Assembly (NCBI GenBank): GCA_026225115.1
Contig: JAMFSE010000082.1
Coordinates: 1 to 64,000 of the forward strand
From: Rhodovastum atsumiense
Lineage (GTDB): Bacteria; Pseudomonadota; Alphaproteobacteria; Acetobacterales; Acetobacteraceae
DNA length: 64,000 nucleotides
Direction of reading: 5' to 3'
Shown here: piece by piece, positions 8,420 through 18,064 of the stretch
Position numbering within the stretch: the stretch's first letter is position 1
How the letters are laid out: every line of letters begins with the position of its first letter
Position numbers and translations under genes: made by a program
Notes under the pieces: generated by a model
Told to the model about the DNA's origin: nothing
Databases searched by the model: none
The model's input: the letters and a program-made list of their open reading frames with translations, nothing else

Positions 8420-10549
8420 CTAAACAGAATGAACCTTCGCCTCGCGTGCCCAGAAGCGCAGTTCACCGCAAAGTTTAATAAACGCCTTGGCATCGGCAAG
8501 TTTCTTCAACGCAACAAAACCGCCGTCCATATCTGCCGTGAGATTGGCTTTCTCAAACAGCGCCGTAGCGTCCGGACCGTAGGCGATGAATTTGGCGTGG
8601 GCGAAGGCATCATTCACGAAATCCTTCGCCGTCGCCTCCTGTGCCAGCAAAGCCGCTCCTTCTGCCGAGGGGATTACGGCGACTGCATCGTACAGAACAG
8701 ACGGGCCGCCATTCACCTTCTGCTTGGCCGGGATCAGCATACCGTCGCTGCAGACCACACCGCCGACTTTGGGCGCGATCAGTTCGAACACGCCGCCGGC
8801 CGTCGTGACAGCCTCCTGCAATGCAGCAAGCAATGCCATGTCAACGCCGTCCGTCACCAAGATGCCAAGCTTACGGCCCTTGAAGCTTTTCGGTCCATTC
8901 GCGATGATCGATAGCGCTTTTGATGCTGGCAGATCCTTGATGATCGCCCGCGCCGGCGTCGCAGGCGCGGGCATTTCTGGCAGACCAAGACCGTCCGCCA
9001 CCTGCTGCGCCAAAGCATCGTCGATGTTGAGCAGATGCGAGACCATGCGGGTCCGAATAGCCGGAGTCTCTACCTTGCTCAACTCGAACACCAGCGCGTC
9101 CTTGATATGGACTTGCTCAAATGGCGTCTGGCTGGCGTAAAACTGGATCGCCTGGCTATAGTGATCAGCAAACAATTCGCCTCTGGCTTGTAGCTTGTCG
9201 CCGGAGATATGCTCCTGCGCCGGTTTATAGCCAAGGGTCGGAGACTCACGCGGGCCGCCGATTTCCGGACCCCATGAATTCGGCTCGTAATTGGCTCGGC
9301 CCTTCGGGTTGACCATCGCCATGTGGCCGTCCTGCTGGAAAGTATGGAACGGGCATTTCGGCGCGTTGATCGGCAGATGCGTGAAGTTGGTGCTGCCGAG
9401 GCGCTTGAGCTGCGTATCGAGATAGGAGAAGTTGCGCCCCTGCAACAACGGATCGTTGGTGAAGCCGATGCCAGGCGGTACATTGCCGGTGGAAAAGGCA
9501 ACCTGCTCGGTCTCAGCAAAGAAATTATCGACCACACGGTTCAACACCAAACGGCCGACGATTTTTATCGGCACCAGTTCCTCGGGTATGAGTTTCGTAG
9601 CATCCAGCACGTCGAAATCGAAGCTGTTGATAAATTCCTCGTCAAACAACTGCACGCCGAATTCCCATTCGGGGAAATTTCCGGTGGTAATCGCATCCCA
9701 AAGATCACGGCGATGGTAGTCCGGATCCGCGCCATTCAGTTTTACCGCTTCGTTCCACACAACCGATTGCAGACCGAGCTTTGGCTTCCAATGAAATTTG
9801 ACGAAGGTCGTTTTACCTGCCGCATCGATCAGCCGGAAGGTATGAACGCCGAACCCTTCCATGAAACGGAAGCTGCGGGGCAGCGTGCGGTCGGACATGA
9901 TCCACATCGCCATATGCATCGATTCCGGGGAGAGCGAAATGAAATCCCAGAAATTATCATGCGCGGTTTGCGCCTGCGGAAAGCCGCGATCGGGCTCTTG
10001 CTTTGCGGCATGGATCAGATCGGGAAATTTGATCGCATCCTGAATAAAGAACACCGGAATATTGTTGCCGACAATATCCCAATTGCCCTGCTGGGAATAG
10101 ATTTTCACGGCAAAGCCGCGCACGTCGCGGGCGACATCGGGCGAGCCTTTATTGCCGGCGACGGTGGAGAAGCGGACGAAGGCAGGCGTCTGCTCGCCGG
10201 GACGCTGAAAAACATCGGCGGTCGATAGTTTTGCCAGCGTGTCGTCCGTCATCTCGAAAAAACCATGCGCGCCGAAACCGCGGGCATGAACGACCCGTTC
10301 TGGGATCCGTTCGTGATCGAAATGGAAAATCTTCTCGCGGAGCGCGAAATCCTCAAGCAGGACCGGCCCGCGCGGACCGATCTTCAGCGCGTTCTGATCA
10401 TCAAACACGGGGATGCCCTGCGCCGTGGTGAGCACCGGCACATCGCCTTTCGCAATCTGATGCGTCTCTCCGCCGGGGCCGCGTTGTACCGTGCCCTCGT
10501 CCATCTGCGCAGCGGGATTCACTTTTAAGCTCGCGGGTTTCTTGGCCAT
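8420..10549 (-). CDS. katE: Large-subunit monofunctional catalase KatE (HPII type)
   Basis: 709 residues, the long clade-2 catalase form. Catalytic His is in [15 protein letters not shown] (about residue 88). The distal Asn is in [13 protein letters not shown] (about 160-172), and the proximal heme Tyr in [13 protein letters not shown] (about 376). The last about 150 residues ([16 protein letters not shown] onward) form the DJ-1/PfpI-like C-terminal domain typical of HPII. It dismutates H2O2 in the cytoplasm. Two adjacent ATG codons exist (10552 and 10549); the second is better spaced from AGAGGA. Followed by the DUF2945 gene. Sure about family. Confidence 0.95.
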   Translation of the reverse strand: MAKKPASLKVNPAAQMDEGTVQRGPGGETHQIAKGDVPVLTTAQGIPVFDDQNALKIGPRGPVLLEDFALREKIFHFDHERIPERVVHARGFGAHGFFEMTDDTLAKLSTADVFQRPGEQTPAFVRFSTVAGNKGSPDVARDVRGFAVKIYSQQGNWDIVGNNIPVFFIQDAIKFPDLIHAAKQEPDRGFPQAQTAHDNFWDFISLSPESMHMAMWIMSDRTLPRSFRFMEGFGVHTFRLIDAAGKTTFVKFHWKPKLGLQSVVWNEAVKLNGADPDYHRRDLWDAITTGNFPEWEFGVQLFDEEFINSFDFDVLDATKLIPEELVPIKIVGRLVLNRVVDNFFAETEQVAFSTGNVPPGIGFTNDPLLQGRNFSYLDTQLKRLGSTNFTHLPINAPKCPFHTFQQDGHMAMVNPKGRANYEPNSWGPEIGGPRESPTLGYKPAQEHISGDKLQARGELFADHYSQAIQFYASQTPFEQVHIKDALVFELSKVETPAIRTRMVSHLLNIDDALAQQVADGLGLPEMPAPATPARAIIKDLPASKALSIIANGPKSFKGRKLGILVTDGVDMALLAALQEAVTTAGGVFELIAPKVGGVVCSDGMLIPAKQKVNGGPSVLYDAVAVIPSAEGAALLAQEATAKDFVNDAFAHAKFIAYGPDATALFEKANLTADMDGGFVALKKLADAKAFIKLCGELRFWAREAKVHSV

Positions 10550-10716
10550 CATATCCTCTGGAATGCTCTGCCAGCGATGTGGGGCCGCTCTTTGGGTCTA
10601 CAACCAAGCCGATCGCGCGAACGGAGTATCTGTTAGAAAATTAAGCTGTGGGAAGTTTTACCGCTATGCGAAGCGGACTCGTTAGACACGCCAAGCTCTA
10701 AAAAAACTGTCAGCGG

Positions 10717-12276
10717 TCAGCGCCCCGTGGCGGGCACGGAAATCTGACCGGGCGGCGCCGTCTTTGCCGGCCGCAATATGAGACAAAGCGGGAAGGCGGC
10801 AAGGGAGAGAATTAGCATCAGCTTGAAATCGTCGATATAGGCGATGAAGCTCGCCTGCCGTGTCACCTCCGCATTCAAGGCTTCGGCGCCGGCAAGGAAG
10901 CGCGGGTTCCAAAAAGCGGCGGCAGCGCCGGTTTGCAGGGCGCGGTTGAATGCCGAGACCGCGGCGCCGATCTGTTCGTGGTTCACCTGCGTGTTGGTCG
11001 TCAGCAGCGCCCCGGTGACCGAAATGCCGATGGCGCTGCCAAGGTTGCGGACCAAGGCAAAAACGCCGGCGGCCTCAGTTCGCGCCTTGGGAGCCAGCGT
11101 CGCAAACATGACCGTGGAGAGGGGCACGAAAATAAGGCCGATGGCGAAGCCCTGAACGACACCGGTCACGATGATCGGCGTCTCGGAAATATTCAAATTC
11201 CACTGGGTCATTTCGTACAAGGCGTAGGCGCTGCACACCAAACCGGCAGCCACCAGCGGCCGCGCTCCGAAGCGCGCATATAGACGGCCGGCGACAGCCA
11301 TTGAAAGCATCGTCCCGACCCCGCGCGGCGCCAGCACCACGCCGGCCGTGACCACCGGATAGTTCAGCAAAATCTGTAAAAATGGGGCAAGCAGCGCCAA
11401 TGTCGCGAACAGAATGACGCCGATGATGAAAATGAAGATCAGCCCGATGACGAAATTCAAATCGGTGAACATTTTCGGCGATAGAAACGGCGCCGGTGAC
11501 AGAAAGGTATGCACCAGAAAAATATAAAAGGCGAGGCCGGCGATGCAGGCTTCAATGATGATTTCCGGCGAGTTGAACCAATCCATCTGCTCGCCGCGAT
11601 CAAGCAAAATCTGCAGCGCGCCCACGGCGATACTAAGGGCCGCAAACCCAACCCAGGCAAGCTGCGGTTTCGTGGTGACCGGCGGGTCCTTCATGAACAG
11701 CCCAAGTCCGATTGCCGATAGCAGGCCAAATGGGACGTTGACGTAAAACACCCAGCGCCAGCTATAATGCTCCGTCAGCCAGCCGCCAAGGATCGGGCCA
11801 AGGATCGGCCCGACCTGCACGCCCATCCCCCATAACGCCATTGCCGGCCCCCGGCGTTCGGCCGGGTACAGGTCAAACAGCACCGATTGTGAAAGCGGGA
11901 CTAGGGCCGCCCCAAACAGGCCCTGTAGGATCCGGGCGAGCACGATCTGGTCCAAAGACTGCGCCGCCCCGCACAGAATAGAAGCGCCGGTGAAGCCGAG
12001 CACCGAGGTGACGAAGAGCCGGGTCCGGCCAAAGCGCGCCGCCAGGAAGCCGGTCGGCGCCGTCATAATGGCGGCCGAGACGATATAGCTCGTCAACACC
12101 CAGTTGATCTCCTCCTGGCTGGCCGCCATGCTGCCCTGCATATAAGGCAACGCCACATTGGCGATTGTGCTGTCCAAAGCCTGCATCAGGCTGCCCAAAG
12201 CCGCGGCAACGGTGACGATGATCAATGAAGCGCGTCCCAAGGCTAGGCTGGACGGCGCCGCGGTATCGGCCGGCAT
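10717..12276 (-). CDS. DHA2-family MFS multidrug efflux transporter (EmrB/QacA type)
   Basis: 519 residues from the ATG at 12276 (MPADTAAPSSLALGRASLII), with GAAAGG upstream. The open frame extends to 12597, but that extension lacks family similarity and runs into the divergent epimerase gene. About 14 hydrophobic segments fit the DHA2 branch. The first helix carries the LDSTIANVALPYM signature and the motif C region VGPILGPILGGWL is followed by WRWVFYVNVPFG. It exports drugs or toxic compounds using the proton gradient. EmrB-type pumps usually pair with an EmrA/HlyD adaptor; none is present beside this gene. Confidence 0.92.
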   Translation of the reverse strand: MPADTAAPSSLALGRASLIIVTVAAALGSLMQALDSTIANVALPYMQGSMAASQEEINWVLTSYIVSAAIMTAPTGFLAARFGRTRLFVTSVLGFTGASILCGAAQSLDQIVLARILQGLFGAALVPLSQSVLFDLYPAERRGPAMALWGMGVQVGPILGPILGGWLTEHYSWRWVFYVNVPFGLLSAIGLGLFMKDPPVTTKPQLAWVGFAALSIAVGALQILLDRGEQMDWFNSPEIIIEACIAGLAFYIFLVHTFLSPAPFLSPKMFTDLNFVIGLIFIFIIGVILFATLALLAPFLQILLNYPVVTAGVVLAPRGVGTMLSMAVAGRLYARFGARPLVAAGLVCSAYALYEMTQWNLNISETPIIVTGVVQGFAIGLIFVPLSTVMFATLAPKARTEAAGVFALVRNLGSAIGISVTGALLTTNTQVNHEQIGAAVSAFNRALQTGAAAAFWNPRFLAGAEALNAEVTRQASFIAYIDDFKLMLILSLAAFPLCLILRPAKTAPPGQISVPATGR

Positions 12277-12421
12277 GACAGGACCTTTCAAAGCAGGCAG
12301 GCGGCGGTGAAGCCGGCGAGCGAATTCACCCGAGGAGAAGGACTTTTTGCCATCCTTTGTCAAAATCACCCAGCTAGATGTCCACGCTTGCCCGGCTGCC
12401 GGGTCATGGCAGAATGGGCGC

Positions 12422-13300
12422 ATGAATGCATTCGTATTTTCCGCCGGCGGCCTTGCGCTCGAAGTTCTCCCCGCACTCGGCGGGGCGGTGACGCGCTTCA
12501 CGGTCGCCGGTTTTCCTGTTTTCCGGGAAACGGCCCCCGTGCCGGGTAGTGTGAGCGATACCGCATCATTTCCGCTGATCCCGTTTTCCAACCGCATCCG
12601 CGCGGGGCATTTTCAGTTCAACGGCGCCGCGGTTCAAATTCCGGTGGACAAGCGCGACCCCAGGTTCACCAATCATGGCCACACCAGGCATCTGCCCTGG
12701 GAGGTAATCGCCGCAAGCGATACCGGTCTGACCCTGCGCTTCGTTCAAGCCGAGCCTGGCCCCGCCTGGCCGTTTGCCTTCACCGCCGAGCAGATTTTCG
12801 AGCTCACACCCGGCCAACTCACCATGCAGGCGAGAATACGCAACGACCATTCGGCGCCGGCGCCGGCGGGGATCGGTTTTCACCCCTATTTCACGCGGCT
12901 TGCGGATACAAAACTCCAGTTTTCCGCCGGATGTGTTTGGGAGGCAGACGAACTGGATATTGCGGTGCGCAGTGCCACCCCCGCCGGCAGGTTCGATTTC
13001 TCAACGGGCCGAAAACTGGAGCCGCGGCTGATCAACCATGCCTATGGCGATTGGGATAAAACGGCGGAAATCACGCATCCGTCGAAATTCGAAATCAGCA
13101 TCGCCGCTGGCGGGGCTTTTGATCACCTGATCGTCTTCACGCCGGAGGGTAAGGATTTTTTCGGTTTCGAGCCGGTGTCGCACCGGCCGGACGCGCTGAA
13201 CCCGCTGGCGGATCCGCGGGATCACGGCATGGCGATCCTGGCGCCCGGCGCTTGGCTCGAGGGCGGCGTGACGATCACCCTGCAGCCGATCGCATCCTAG
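12422..13300 (+). CDS. Aldose 1-epimerase (mutarotase family)
   Basis: 292 residues from the ATG at 12422. The frame is open from 12347 but the extra 25 residues do not fit the family. Visible GalM-like motifs are PFSNRI (54-59), NHGHTRHLPWEV (84-95) with substrate His85 and His90, GFHPYF (152-157) with the catalytic His154, and a late FFGFEPVSHRPDALN segment carrying the candidate base glutamate. It interconverts alpha and beta anomers of hexoses. Divergent from the DHA2 pump (145 bp between starts) and convergent with the nitroreductase (5-bp gap). No sugar operon is attached. Confidence 0.9.
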   Translation: MNAFVFSAGGLALEVLPALGGAVTRFTVAGFPVFRETAPVPGSVSDTASFPLIPFSNRIRAGHFQFNGAAVQIPVDKRDPRFTNHGHTRHLPWEVIAASDTGLTLRFVQAEPGPAWPFAFTAEQIFELTPGQLTMQARIRNDHSAPAPAGIGFHPYFTRLADTKLQFSAGCVWEADELDIAVRSATPAGRFDFSTGRKLEPRLINHAYGDWDKTAEITHPSKFEISIAAGGAFDHLIVFTPEGKDFFGFEPVSHRPDALNPLADPRDHGMAILAPGAWLEGGVTITLQPIAS

Positions 13301-13305
13301 CGACG

Positions 13306-13947
13306 CTATTTGCCTGCAAAACCATTATAGCTCAGCACCTCGGCAAGCGGCGCCCGCCAGCCAGGCTTGAAATCCGTGCCAATCGTATAGGCGATCGGGA
13401 ACAGTCCAGCTTGCGTATATTGTTCAAATGGGATGTCGAGAATTTCGGCGATTTCCCGCTCGCGCGCCAGACTCACCGTGGTCCAGGCCGAGCCTAGCCC
13501 GCGGGCCCGCAATGCCAGGAAAAAACTCCAGACGGCCGGCACAATCGAGCCCCACATCACCGCCTGTTCCATGGCGGATTTGCCTTCGGCGCGGCCCGGC
13601 ATCAACGGGATCAGCAATGCCGGCATCCGCTCAATTTTATCGATCAGCGCCTGAACGGATTCCATCACCCGGTCAGTGCGCTGCACGGAGGCGGGAATTG
13701 GCTGGTGCGCGCGCGACTCGCCGCTGGCAAATACCGCTTTGTACTGGGCGCCGATCAAGGCTATTTTCTCCGGGTCATCAACGATGATCCAGCGCCAGGA
13801 ATTGCGATTGCCGCCATTGGGCGCCTGCACGGCAAGTGCGAGGCATTCCTCGATCACGGCGCGCGGAACCGGTTTGCTGATGTCTAGACGCTTGCGGACC
13901 GAGCGCGTCGTCGAAAGCACCTCGTCAACGGAAAAGCCCAATTGCAT
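13306..13947 (-). CDS. Nitroreductase family protein (FMN-dependent)
   Basis: 213 residues. The N-terminal RSVRKRLDISKPVPRAVIEE followed by APNGGNRNSWRWIIVDDPEK is the classical nitroreductase FMN-binding region. The LRARGLGSAWTTVSL segment and the C-terminal GWRAPLAEVLSYNG complete the fold. Members use NAD(P)H to reduce nitro-aromatics, quinones or enones; the physiological substrate is unknown. TTGGAG lies 9 bases upstream of the ATG. It is monocistronic, converging on the epimerase. Confidence 0.9.
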   Translation of the reverse strand: MQLGFSVDEVLSTTRSVRKRLDISKPVPRAVIEECLALAVQAPNGGNRNSWRWIIVDDPEKIALIGAQYKAVFASGESRAHQPIPASVQRTDRVMESVQALIDKIERMPALLIPLMPGRAEGKSAMEQAVMWGSIVPAVWSFFLALRARGLGSAWTTVSLAREREIAEILDIPFEQYTQAGLFPIAYTIGTDFKPGWRAPLAEVLSYNGFAGK

Positions 13948-14106
13948 CGGATATGCTCCAATAAAAACCTTCCCAGACCAAAGCCCATATGGGGGTTAAG
14001 GTGATCGCCGTTTTCCAAGCCTATTGGGCCGGCCTGATTTTCTTAACCTCGCATAGATAACAGCGGCAATTGAAATTTTTGGGGGATAAGAGATTATTCC
14101 TTCAAA

Positions 14107-14813
14107 ATGAATTCATCGCCGAGTCGCTTCCATCGTCACCTGCTGATGATCCTCGCGGCCTGTTTTACCTTTATGTTCGCTCCGGCCCATGCGCAAAGCT
14201 CTGCCGGTGCTCCGGTTGCCATGGCGCCGGTCAAAGTGGCTTTATATGTGAAAAATGGCATGAAGGGCTGATCGATAACCTGTATCACGTGCTGTCCGTG
14301 GTCACCTCCGGCAAATCATCGCATCGGTTGCTGTTTGGCGTGTTCGGCAGGCTCGTGGCCTCGTTCTGGCTGCTCTGCGGCTTTGCCGTGGTTGCCTAAT
14401 CACTTCCTCAATTACCGTGGTGATGACGGTTGCAAGCCTCAATGACCAGATTCACAGCGCCGCCGATTTGCACGGCAATCCCGTCGGCGCGGTGGAGGGT
14501 ACGGTGGGTGAAGCCTGGTGCATGGATGCCGGCCTGCAGACGCAGACTTTCCCCAATCTTCGCCGCCGTGCATGCGCTGTTGCGGCGCCAGATCGCCGCC
14601 ATCGTTGGCGATTCGAGCGTTCTTGAATATTACGACAACAGCCATCCGGAACTTCCCATCACCGAAGTTGGCGCAATTTTTCAACCCGCAACCGAAGGCT
14701 TCGCCATGCCGGGCAGCAGGCTGGGCCGCGCGATCAGTGTCCAGATCGTTGCCGACATGGAAGACGGCAGCCTGACGAAAATGACAGCCAGGTATTTCGG
14801 CGTCGAACCCTGA
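14107..14813 (+). pseudogene. Decayed ionotropic glutamate receptor-like channel / periplasmic-binding protein
   Basis: Four consecutive pieces in three frames read as one damaged protein. 14107-14271 gives MNSSPSRFHRHLLMILAACF, a signal peptide ending in APAHAQ, then VALYVKNGMKG and a stop. 14265-14399 gives LIDNLYHVLSVVTSGKSSH and FGRLVASFWLLCGFAVV, the pore-helix and following transmembrane segment. After a 1-base shift at about 14396, LITSSITVVMTVASLNDQ and ADLHGNPVGAVEGTVGEAW follow. After another shift at about 14559, AAIVGDSSVLEYYDNSHPEL to the stop forms the end of a PBP2b ligand-binding lobe. About 200 residues (first ligand lobe and first membrane helix) appear deleted between pieces 1 and 2. 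The family identity is from memory of prokaryotic GluR-like channels. Confidence 0.75.
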
Positions 14814-14825
14814 ACTCGCGCCGCG

Positions 14826-16031
14826 CTAAGCCAGCATGAGCTTGGGCTGCAGTCCGACCATGGTCGCGCCATAGGCGGCCAGCACCTGGAACGGGTTAAC
14901 CAGCCCATGATTGTTCATCGCCTGCAGGTCGCGCAGGATGCGCGGCAGGCGCCCGGCCTCGGCCAAGCCGCGGCCGCCGGCATCGGACATGATGTTCTGC
15001 GATTCCTCCAGCACCAGCCTTGCGGCATAGGAAACGGTGGCGCGCACCAGCGCCTTTTGCTCTGGCGGCAACGGCGTTCCAGCAATGGCGGCCTCGTCGA
15101 TCACGGCATTGCGCTCAACCGAGAGCTGGCGAACCGCATGCAGCGCCATGCGCAGCCGGCCGAGATGCATTTGAATGATTTCAGATTCCGCCTGGGATGA
15201 CGCAGTGTATGCAACTTCGCGGCCCGGCAAGGTTGCAGTATAGGCATCGATGACGGCTTCGCCGAGGCCGAGGAGGGTGCCGAAAATCCCCACCGTGAAA
15301 AGCGAGCTGAGGCCGGTGCCGTAGTACGGCGTCGCGGGGCGCTCGCCCTCATAGGGGTTGATGCCTTGCAGCATGTCCATCAGCTGGCCGGTGCGGTGTT
15401 CCGGCACGAAAACATCTTCGAGGATGAGTGTGTTGCTGCCGGTGCCGCGGAAGCCGCCTACGTCCCAGTCGATATGAATATGCAGGTCGCTAATCGGCAC
15501 CACGAACACGCCTGCGCCCTGAATATTTCCGTCCTCGCCCAGGATGAGGGCGCCAAGCGTCGTCCAGCTGGCATGCAGGCAGCCGCTGGCAAAGGGCCAT
15601 TTTCCGGTCAGCCGGTAGCCGCCGGGAACTTTGCTCGCCTGGCCGCGCGGCGCTTGCACCGTGCACACCCGGGCGCCTTTGTCATTGCCCCAGACGTCTT
15701 GCCGAAGTTCCGAAGACATGACGCCGACGGTCCAGGCGCCTGCAAGCAAATTGAAAACCACCCAGGCAGCCGAGCCGTCGCCGCGCGCGATATGTTCGGT
15801 CACCACGCATGCGCCGATGCCGGTAAACTCGTAACCGCCGAATTCCACGGGCTGCGTCACTTTGAAAACGCCGGCATCGGCAATCTGTTCGATCAGATCA
15901 TCGGCGATGCGGCCTTTGCGATCGCCCTCGGCGCCGCGGGCGGCCAGGATCGGCGTCAACAAGGCGGTGCGCTCCGATAGAGCGGCCAGGCTCGGAATTG
16001 CGGGTTCGATAAACGACTGATCTGGGGACAT
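14826..16031 (-). CDS. Flavin-dependent monooxygenase, acyl-CoA dehydrogenase fold (HsaA/HpaB-like, group D)
   Basis: 401 residues. The N-terminal helices (ADDLIEQIADAGVFKVTQPV, FGGYEFTGIGACVVTEHIARG), the GDGSAAWVVFNLL segment, and a middle beta domain (GGYRLTGKWPFASGCLHASW, DWDVGGFRGTGSNTLILEDV) match flavin monooxygenases built on the acyl-CoA dehydrogenase fold. It lacks the acyl-CoA dehydrogenase terminal EGTNEI-type motif. Such enzymes hydroxylate phenols or other aromatics with reduced flavin from a partner reductase, not seen here. GGAG is 8 bases from the ATG. A TetR-type palindrome lies 20-32 bases upstream, identical in 12 bases to the one before the tetR gene. Confidence 0.85.
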   Translation of the reverse strand: MSPDQSFIEPAIPSLAALSERTALLTPILAARGAEGDRKGRIADDLIEQIADAGVFKVTQPVEFGGYEFTGIGACVVTEHIARGDGSAAWVVFNLLAGAWTVGVMSSELRQDVWGNDKGARVCTVQAPRGQASKVPGGYRLTGKWPFASGCLHASWTTLGALILGEDGNIQGAGVFVVPISDLHIHIDWDVGGFRGTGSNTLILEDVFVPEHRTGQLMDMLQGINPYEGERPATPYYGTGLSSLFTVGIFGTLLGLGEAVIDAYTATLPGREVAYTASSQAESEIIQMHLGRLRMALHAVRQLSVERNAVIDEAAIAGTPLPPEQKALVRATVSYAARLVLEESQNIMSDAGGRGLAEAGRLPRILRDLQAMNNHGLVNPFQVLAAYGATMVGLQPKLMLA

Positions 16032-16050
16032 TTGGCAGCTCCAAGTTTTT

Positions 16051-16063
16051 AGACATACTGTCG
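16051..16063. promoter_or_regulatory. Probable TetR operator, site 1
   Basis: AGACATACTGTCG lies 20 bases upstream of the monooxygenase ATG and about 95 bases upstream of the divergent epoxide hydrolase. It shares 12 of 13 bases with the perfect AGACA-TAC-TGTCT palindrome directly upstream of the tetR gene at 18736-18748. A weaker relative, AGACAGGCTGACG, occurs at 16089-16101. The shared site links this divergent promoter to the local TetR regulator. Confidence 0.7.
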
Positions 16064-16157
16064 CCGTTTCGTCGCCAAGTCAAAAGATAGACAGGCTGAC
16101 GAATTTGGACGATGCTGGGTCACCCGATGCGGAAGAACATGAAGGGAAATCTAGGAA

Positions 16158-17120
16158 ATGGACAGCAAAACATTGCAGATCAAGACGGCGCCAGGCGTGC
16201 AGCTTGCCGTGCAGGTCGCCGGTTCCGGGCCGTTGGTTATATTTATGCACGGCTGGCCCGAACTTGGCCTGTCCTGGCGCCACCAGGTGCCGGCGCTGGC
16301 TGCGGCGGGCTATCAGGTGGCCGTGCCCGATATGCGCGGCTATGGCGGCTCGTCCAAGCCCGGGGATGTGGCCGCCTACAACATGGATGCGCTGGCGGAT
16401 GACATGGCGGGGGTGGCCTCGGCGCTGGGCGCCGCGCAATGGGTCGCGGTCGGGCATGATTGGGGCGCGCCGGTGGCATGGCGTTGCGCCATGCGTTTTC
16501 CCGACGCGGTGCGGGGCGTGTTCTGCCTGAGCGTACCGCATAGCGCCGCTCCGCCGATGCTGGCTGAGCAAATGTTCGAGATGGGCTACCCGGACCGGTT
16601 CTATTACGTCCGGTATTTCCAGCAGGTGGGTACGGCGGAGGCCGAACTGGAACGCGATCCGCGCGCCGCGCTCAAAAAGATTTTCTTCGCATTGTCGGGC
16701 GACGCGCCAATGGCCGAATGGATCAAGCCCCGGCCGAAGGATGCGCCGTTGCTGCCAGGACTGACCGACCCGCCGGCCGGACCGCTTTCCTTCATGAGCG
16801 ATACCGAGCTTGATGCCTATGCGGAACAATATCGCAAAGGCGGGTTCTTCGGCCCGGTGTGCTGGTATCGCAATCTCGACCTCAATAACGCGCAAGCGCG
16901 CGCCTATGGCGACCAGGTGATCGCGCAGCCTTCGGGATTTCTGTGCGGCAGCAAGGAAATCGTGCTTGCGATGTCGTCGCGCGGCTTGGGCGGACAGCAC
17001 GCGCTGTTGCCCAATTTGCTGACCGAGACGGTATTGGAAGGGCCCGGACATTGGATCCAGCAGGAACGGCCGGACGAGGTCAATGCGGCGCTGCTGGATT
17101 TCCTGCGCAGCATCGAATGA
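16158..17120 (+). CDS. Epoxide hydrolase-type alpha/beta hydrolase
   Basis: 320 residues, the usual size of soluble epoxide hydrolases. The oxyanion motif HGWPE is at 31-35, followed by the RGYGGSSKP loop (60-68). The nucleophile Asp101 is in the elbow VGHDWGAPVAW, and the catalytic His298 is in GPGHWIQQERPDEV. Asp rather than Ser at the elbow plus HGWP favours epoxide hydrolase (or dehalogenase-like chemistry) over an esterase. The ATG follows an AGGGAAATCTAGGAA stretch. Divergent from the flavin monooxygenase, followed by an SDR; the set could handle an epoxidised ring or alkene, which is inference. Confidence 0.9.
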   Translation: MDSKTLQIKTAPGVQLAVQVAGSGPLVIFMHGWPELGLSWRHQVPALAAAGYQVAVPDMRGYGGSSKPGDVAAYNMDALADDMAGVASALGAAQWVAVGHDWGAPVAWRCAMRFPDAVRGVFCLSVPHSAAPPMLAEQMFEMGYPDRFYYVRYFQQVGTAEAELERDPRAALKKIFFALSGDAPMAEWIKPRPKDAPLLPGLTDPPAGPLSFMSDTELDAYAEQYRKGGFFGPVCWYRNLDLNNAQARAYGDQVIAQPSGFLCGSKEIVLAMSSRGLGGQHALLPNLLTETVLEGPGHWIQQERPDEVNAALLDFLRSIE

Positions 17121-17232
17121 AGCGGCGAAAACATTTGTGAGATCATTCGATCCTGCATCGCCTGGGCGGCATTTTCCTGAAATATTGCCCGAAATTGCAA
17201 AGTTTAGGTTTTTTGCCGGGAGCATGAAGCGG

Positions 17233-17258
17233 TCTGCCTCGGGCCGGCCCGAGGCAGA
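17233..17258. promoter_or_regulatory. 26-bp perfect palindrome upstream of the SDR gene
   Basis: Two 13-base arms (TCTGCCTCGGGCC and its exact complement) meet with no spacer, 20 bases before the SDR start codon and 112 bases after the epoxide hydrolase stop. There is no T-run on the + strand, so it does not look like a simple terminator for the upstream gene. It could be an operator, an mRNA hairpin near the ribosome-binding site, or a terminator for leftward transcription (the minus strand does not end in T either). Confidence 0.6.
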
Positions 17259-17278
17259 AAAATGCTTGGAGAAACGCT

Positions 17279-18061
17279 ATGGAAATGAATGGCAAGCTGG
17301 CAATTATCACCGGTGCGGCAAGCGGCATCGGCGCGGCGCTGACGCGGATATTCGTTGCGCGTGGCGCCAGGGTCGCCGCCGCCGATCTCGATGCCGGTAA
17401 ATTGGCGGCTTTGGCAGCGGAATTGGGAAGCGATGTCCTGCCCATCCAGGTCGACCTGGCCGAGAGCAGCCAGGTTGAGCCGATGGTTGCTGCAGCGATC
17501 GCGAAGCTCGGCGGCCTGGACATTCTGATCAATAATGCCGGCGTCGGTTCATTGGCACGCGTCACGGAATTATCTTTCGAAGAGTGGCGCCGGGTCATGG
17601 CAATCGATCTCGATGCCGTGTTTTTGGGATCGCGCGCGGCATTGCCCGCGCTGATCGAACGCAAGGGAAATATTGTCTGCACGGCGTCGATTTCCGGCAT
17701 TGCGTCCGATTACGGTTTTCCAGCCTATAACAGCGCCAAGGCCGGCCTGCTTGGGCTGGTGCGCAACCTCGCCATCGATTACGCCCGCAACGGCGTGCGG
17801 GTGAATGCGGTAAGCCCCGGCTACACGGCCACGCCGCTCACCAGCCCGTCTTCAGAAGCGGTTAAAGACGCATTCCTGGCGGCGATCCCGATGCACCGTG
17901 CCGCGGCACCTGTGGAAATTGCAGAGGTCATCGCTTTTCTGGCCAGTGACCGCGCCTCCTATGTCACCGGCCAGAATTACATCGTCGATGGCGGCATGAC
18001 CGCTCATACCGGGCAGCCGGATGTCCTTGCGATGCGCAGGGCGGCGCGAAGGAATTCCTAA
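17279..18061 (+). CDS. Short-chain dehydrogenase/reductase (SDR)
   Basis: 260 residues, classical SDR. The cofactor loop is TGAASGIG (11-18), with Asp37-type acidic residues after the second strand (AAADLDAG) suggesting NAD preference. NNAG (85-88), Ser137, Tyr150 and Lys154 (YNSAK) form the active site, and the terminal VTGQNYIVDGGM is usual. GGAG lies before the ATG. It is transcribed after the epoxide hydrolase and converges with the TetR gene 3 bp away, so it most likely oxidises an alcohol formed in this pathway. Confidence 0.92.
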   Translation: MEMNGKLAIITGAASGIGAALTRIFVARGARVAAADLDAGKLAALAAELGSDVLPIQVDLAESSQVEPMVAAAIAKLGGLDILINNAGVGSLARVTELSFEEWRRVMAIDLDAVFLGSRAALPALIERKGNIVCTASISGIASDYGFPAYNSAKAGLLGLVRNLAIDYARNGVRVNAVSPGYTATPLTSPSSEAVKDAFLAAIPMHRAAAPVEIAEVIAFLASDRASYVTGQNYIVDGGMTAHTGQPDVLAMRRAARRNS

Positions 18062-18064
18062 TCG

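Noticed and set aside
12277-12597. Upstream extension of the DHA2 transporter
   Set aside because: No similarity to transporters and overlap with the divergent epimerase; the ATG at 12276 has a ribosome-binding site and the family start.
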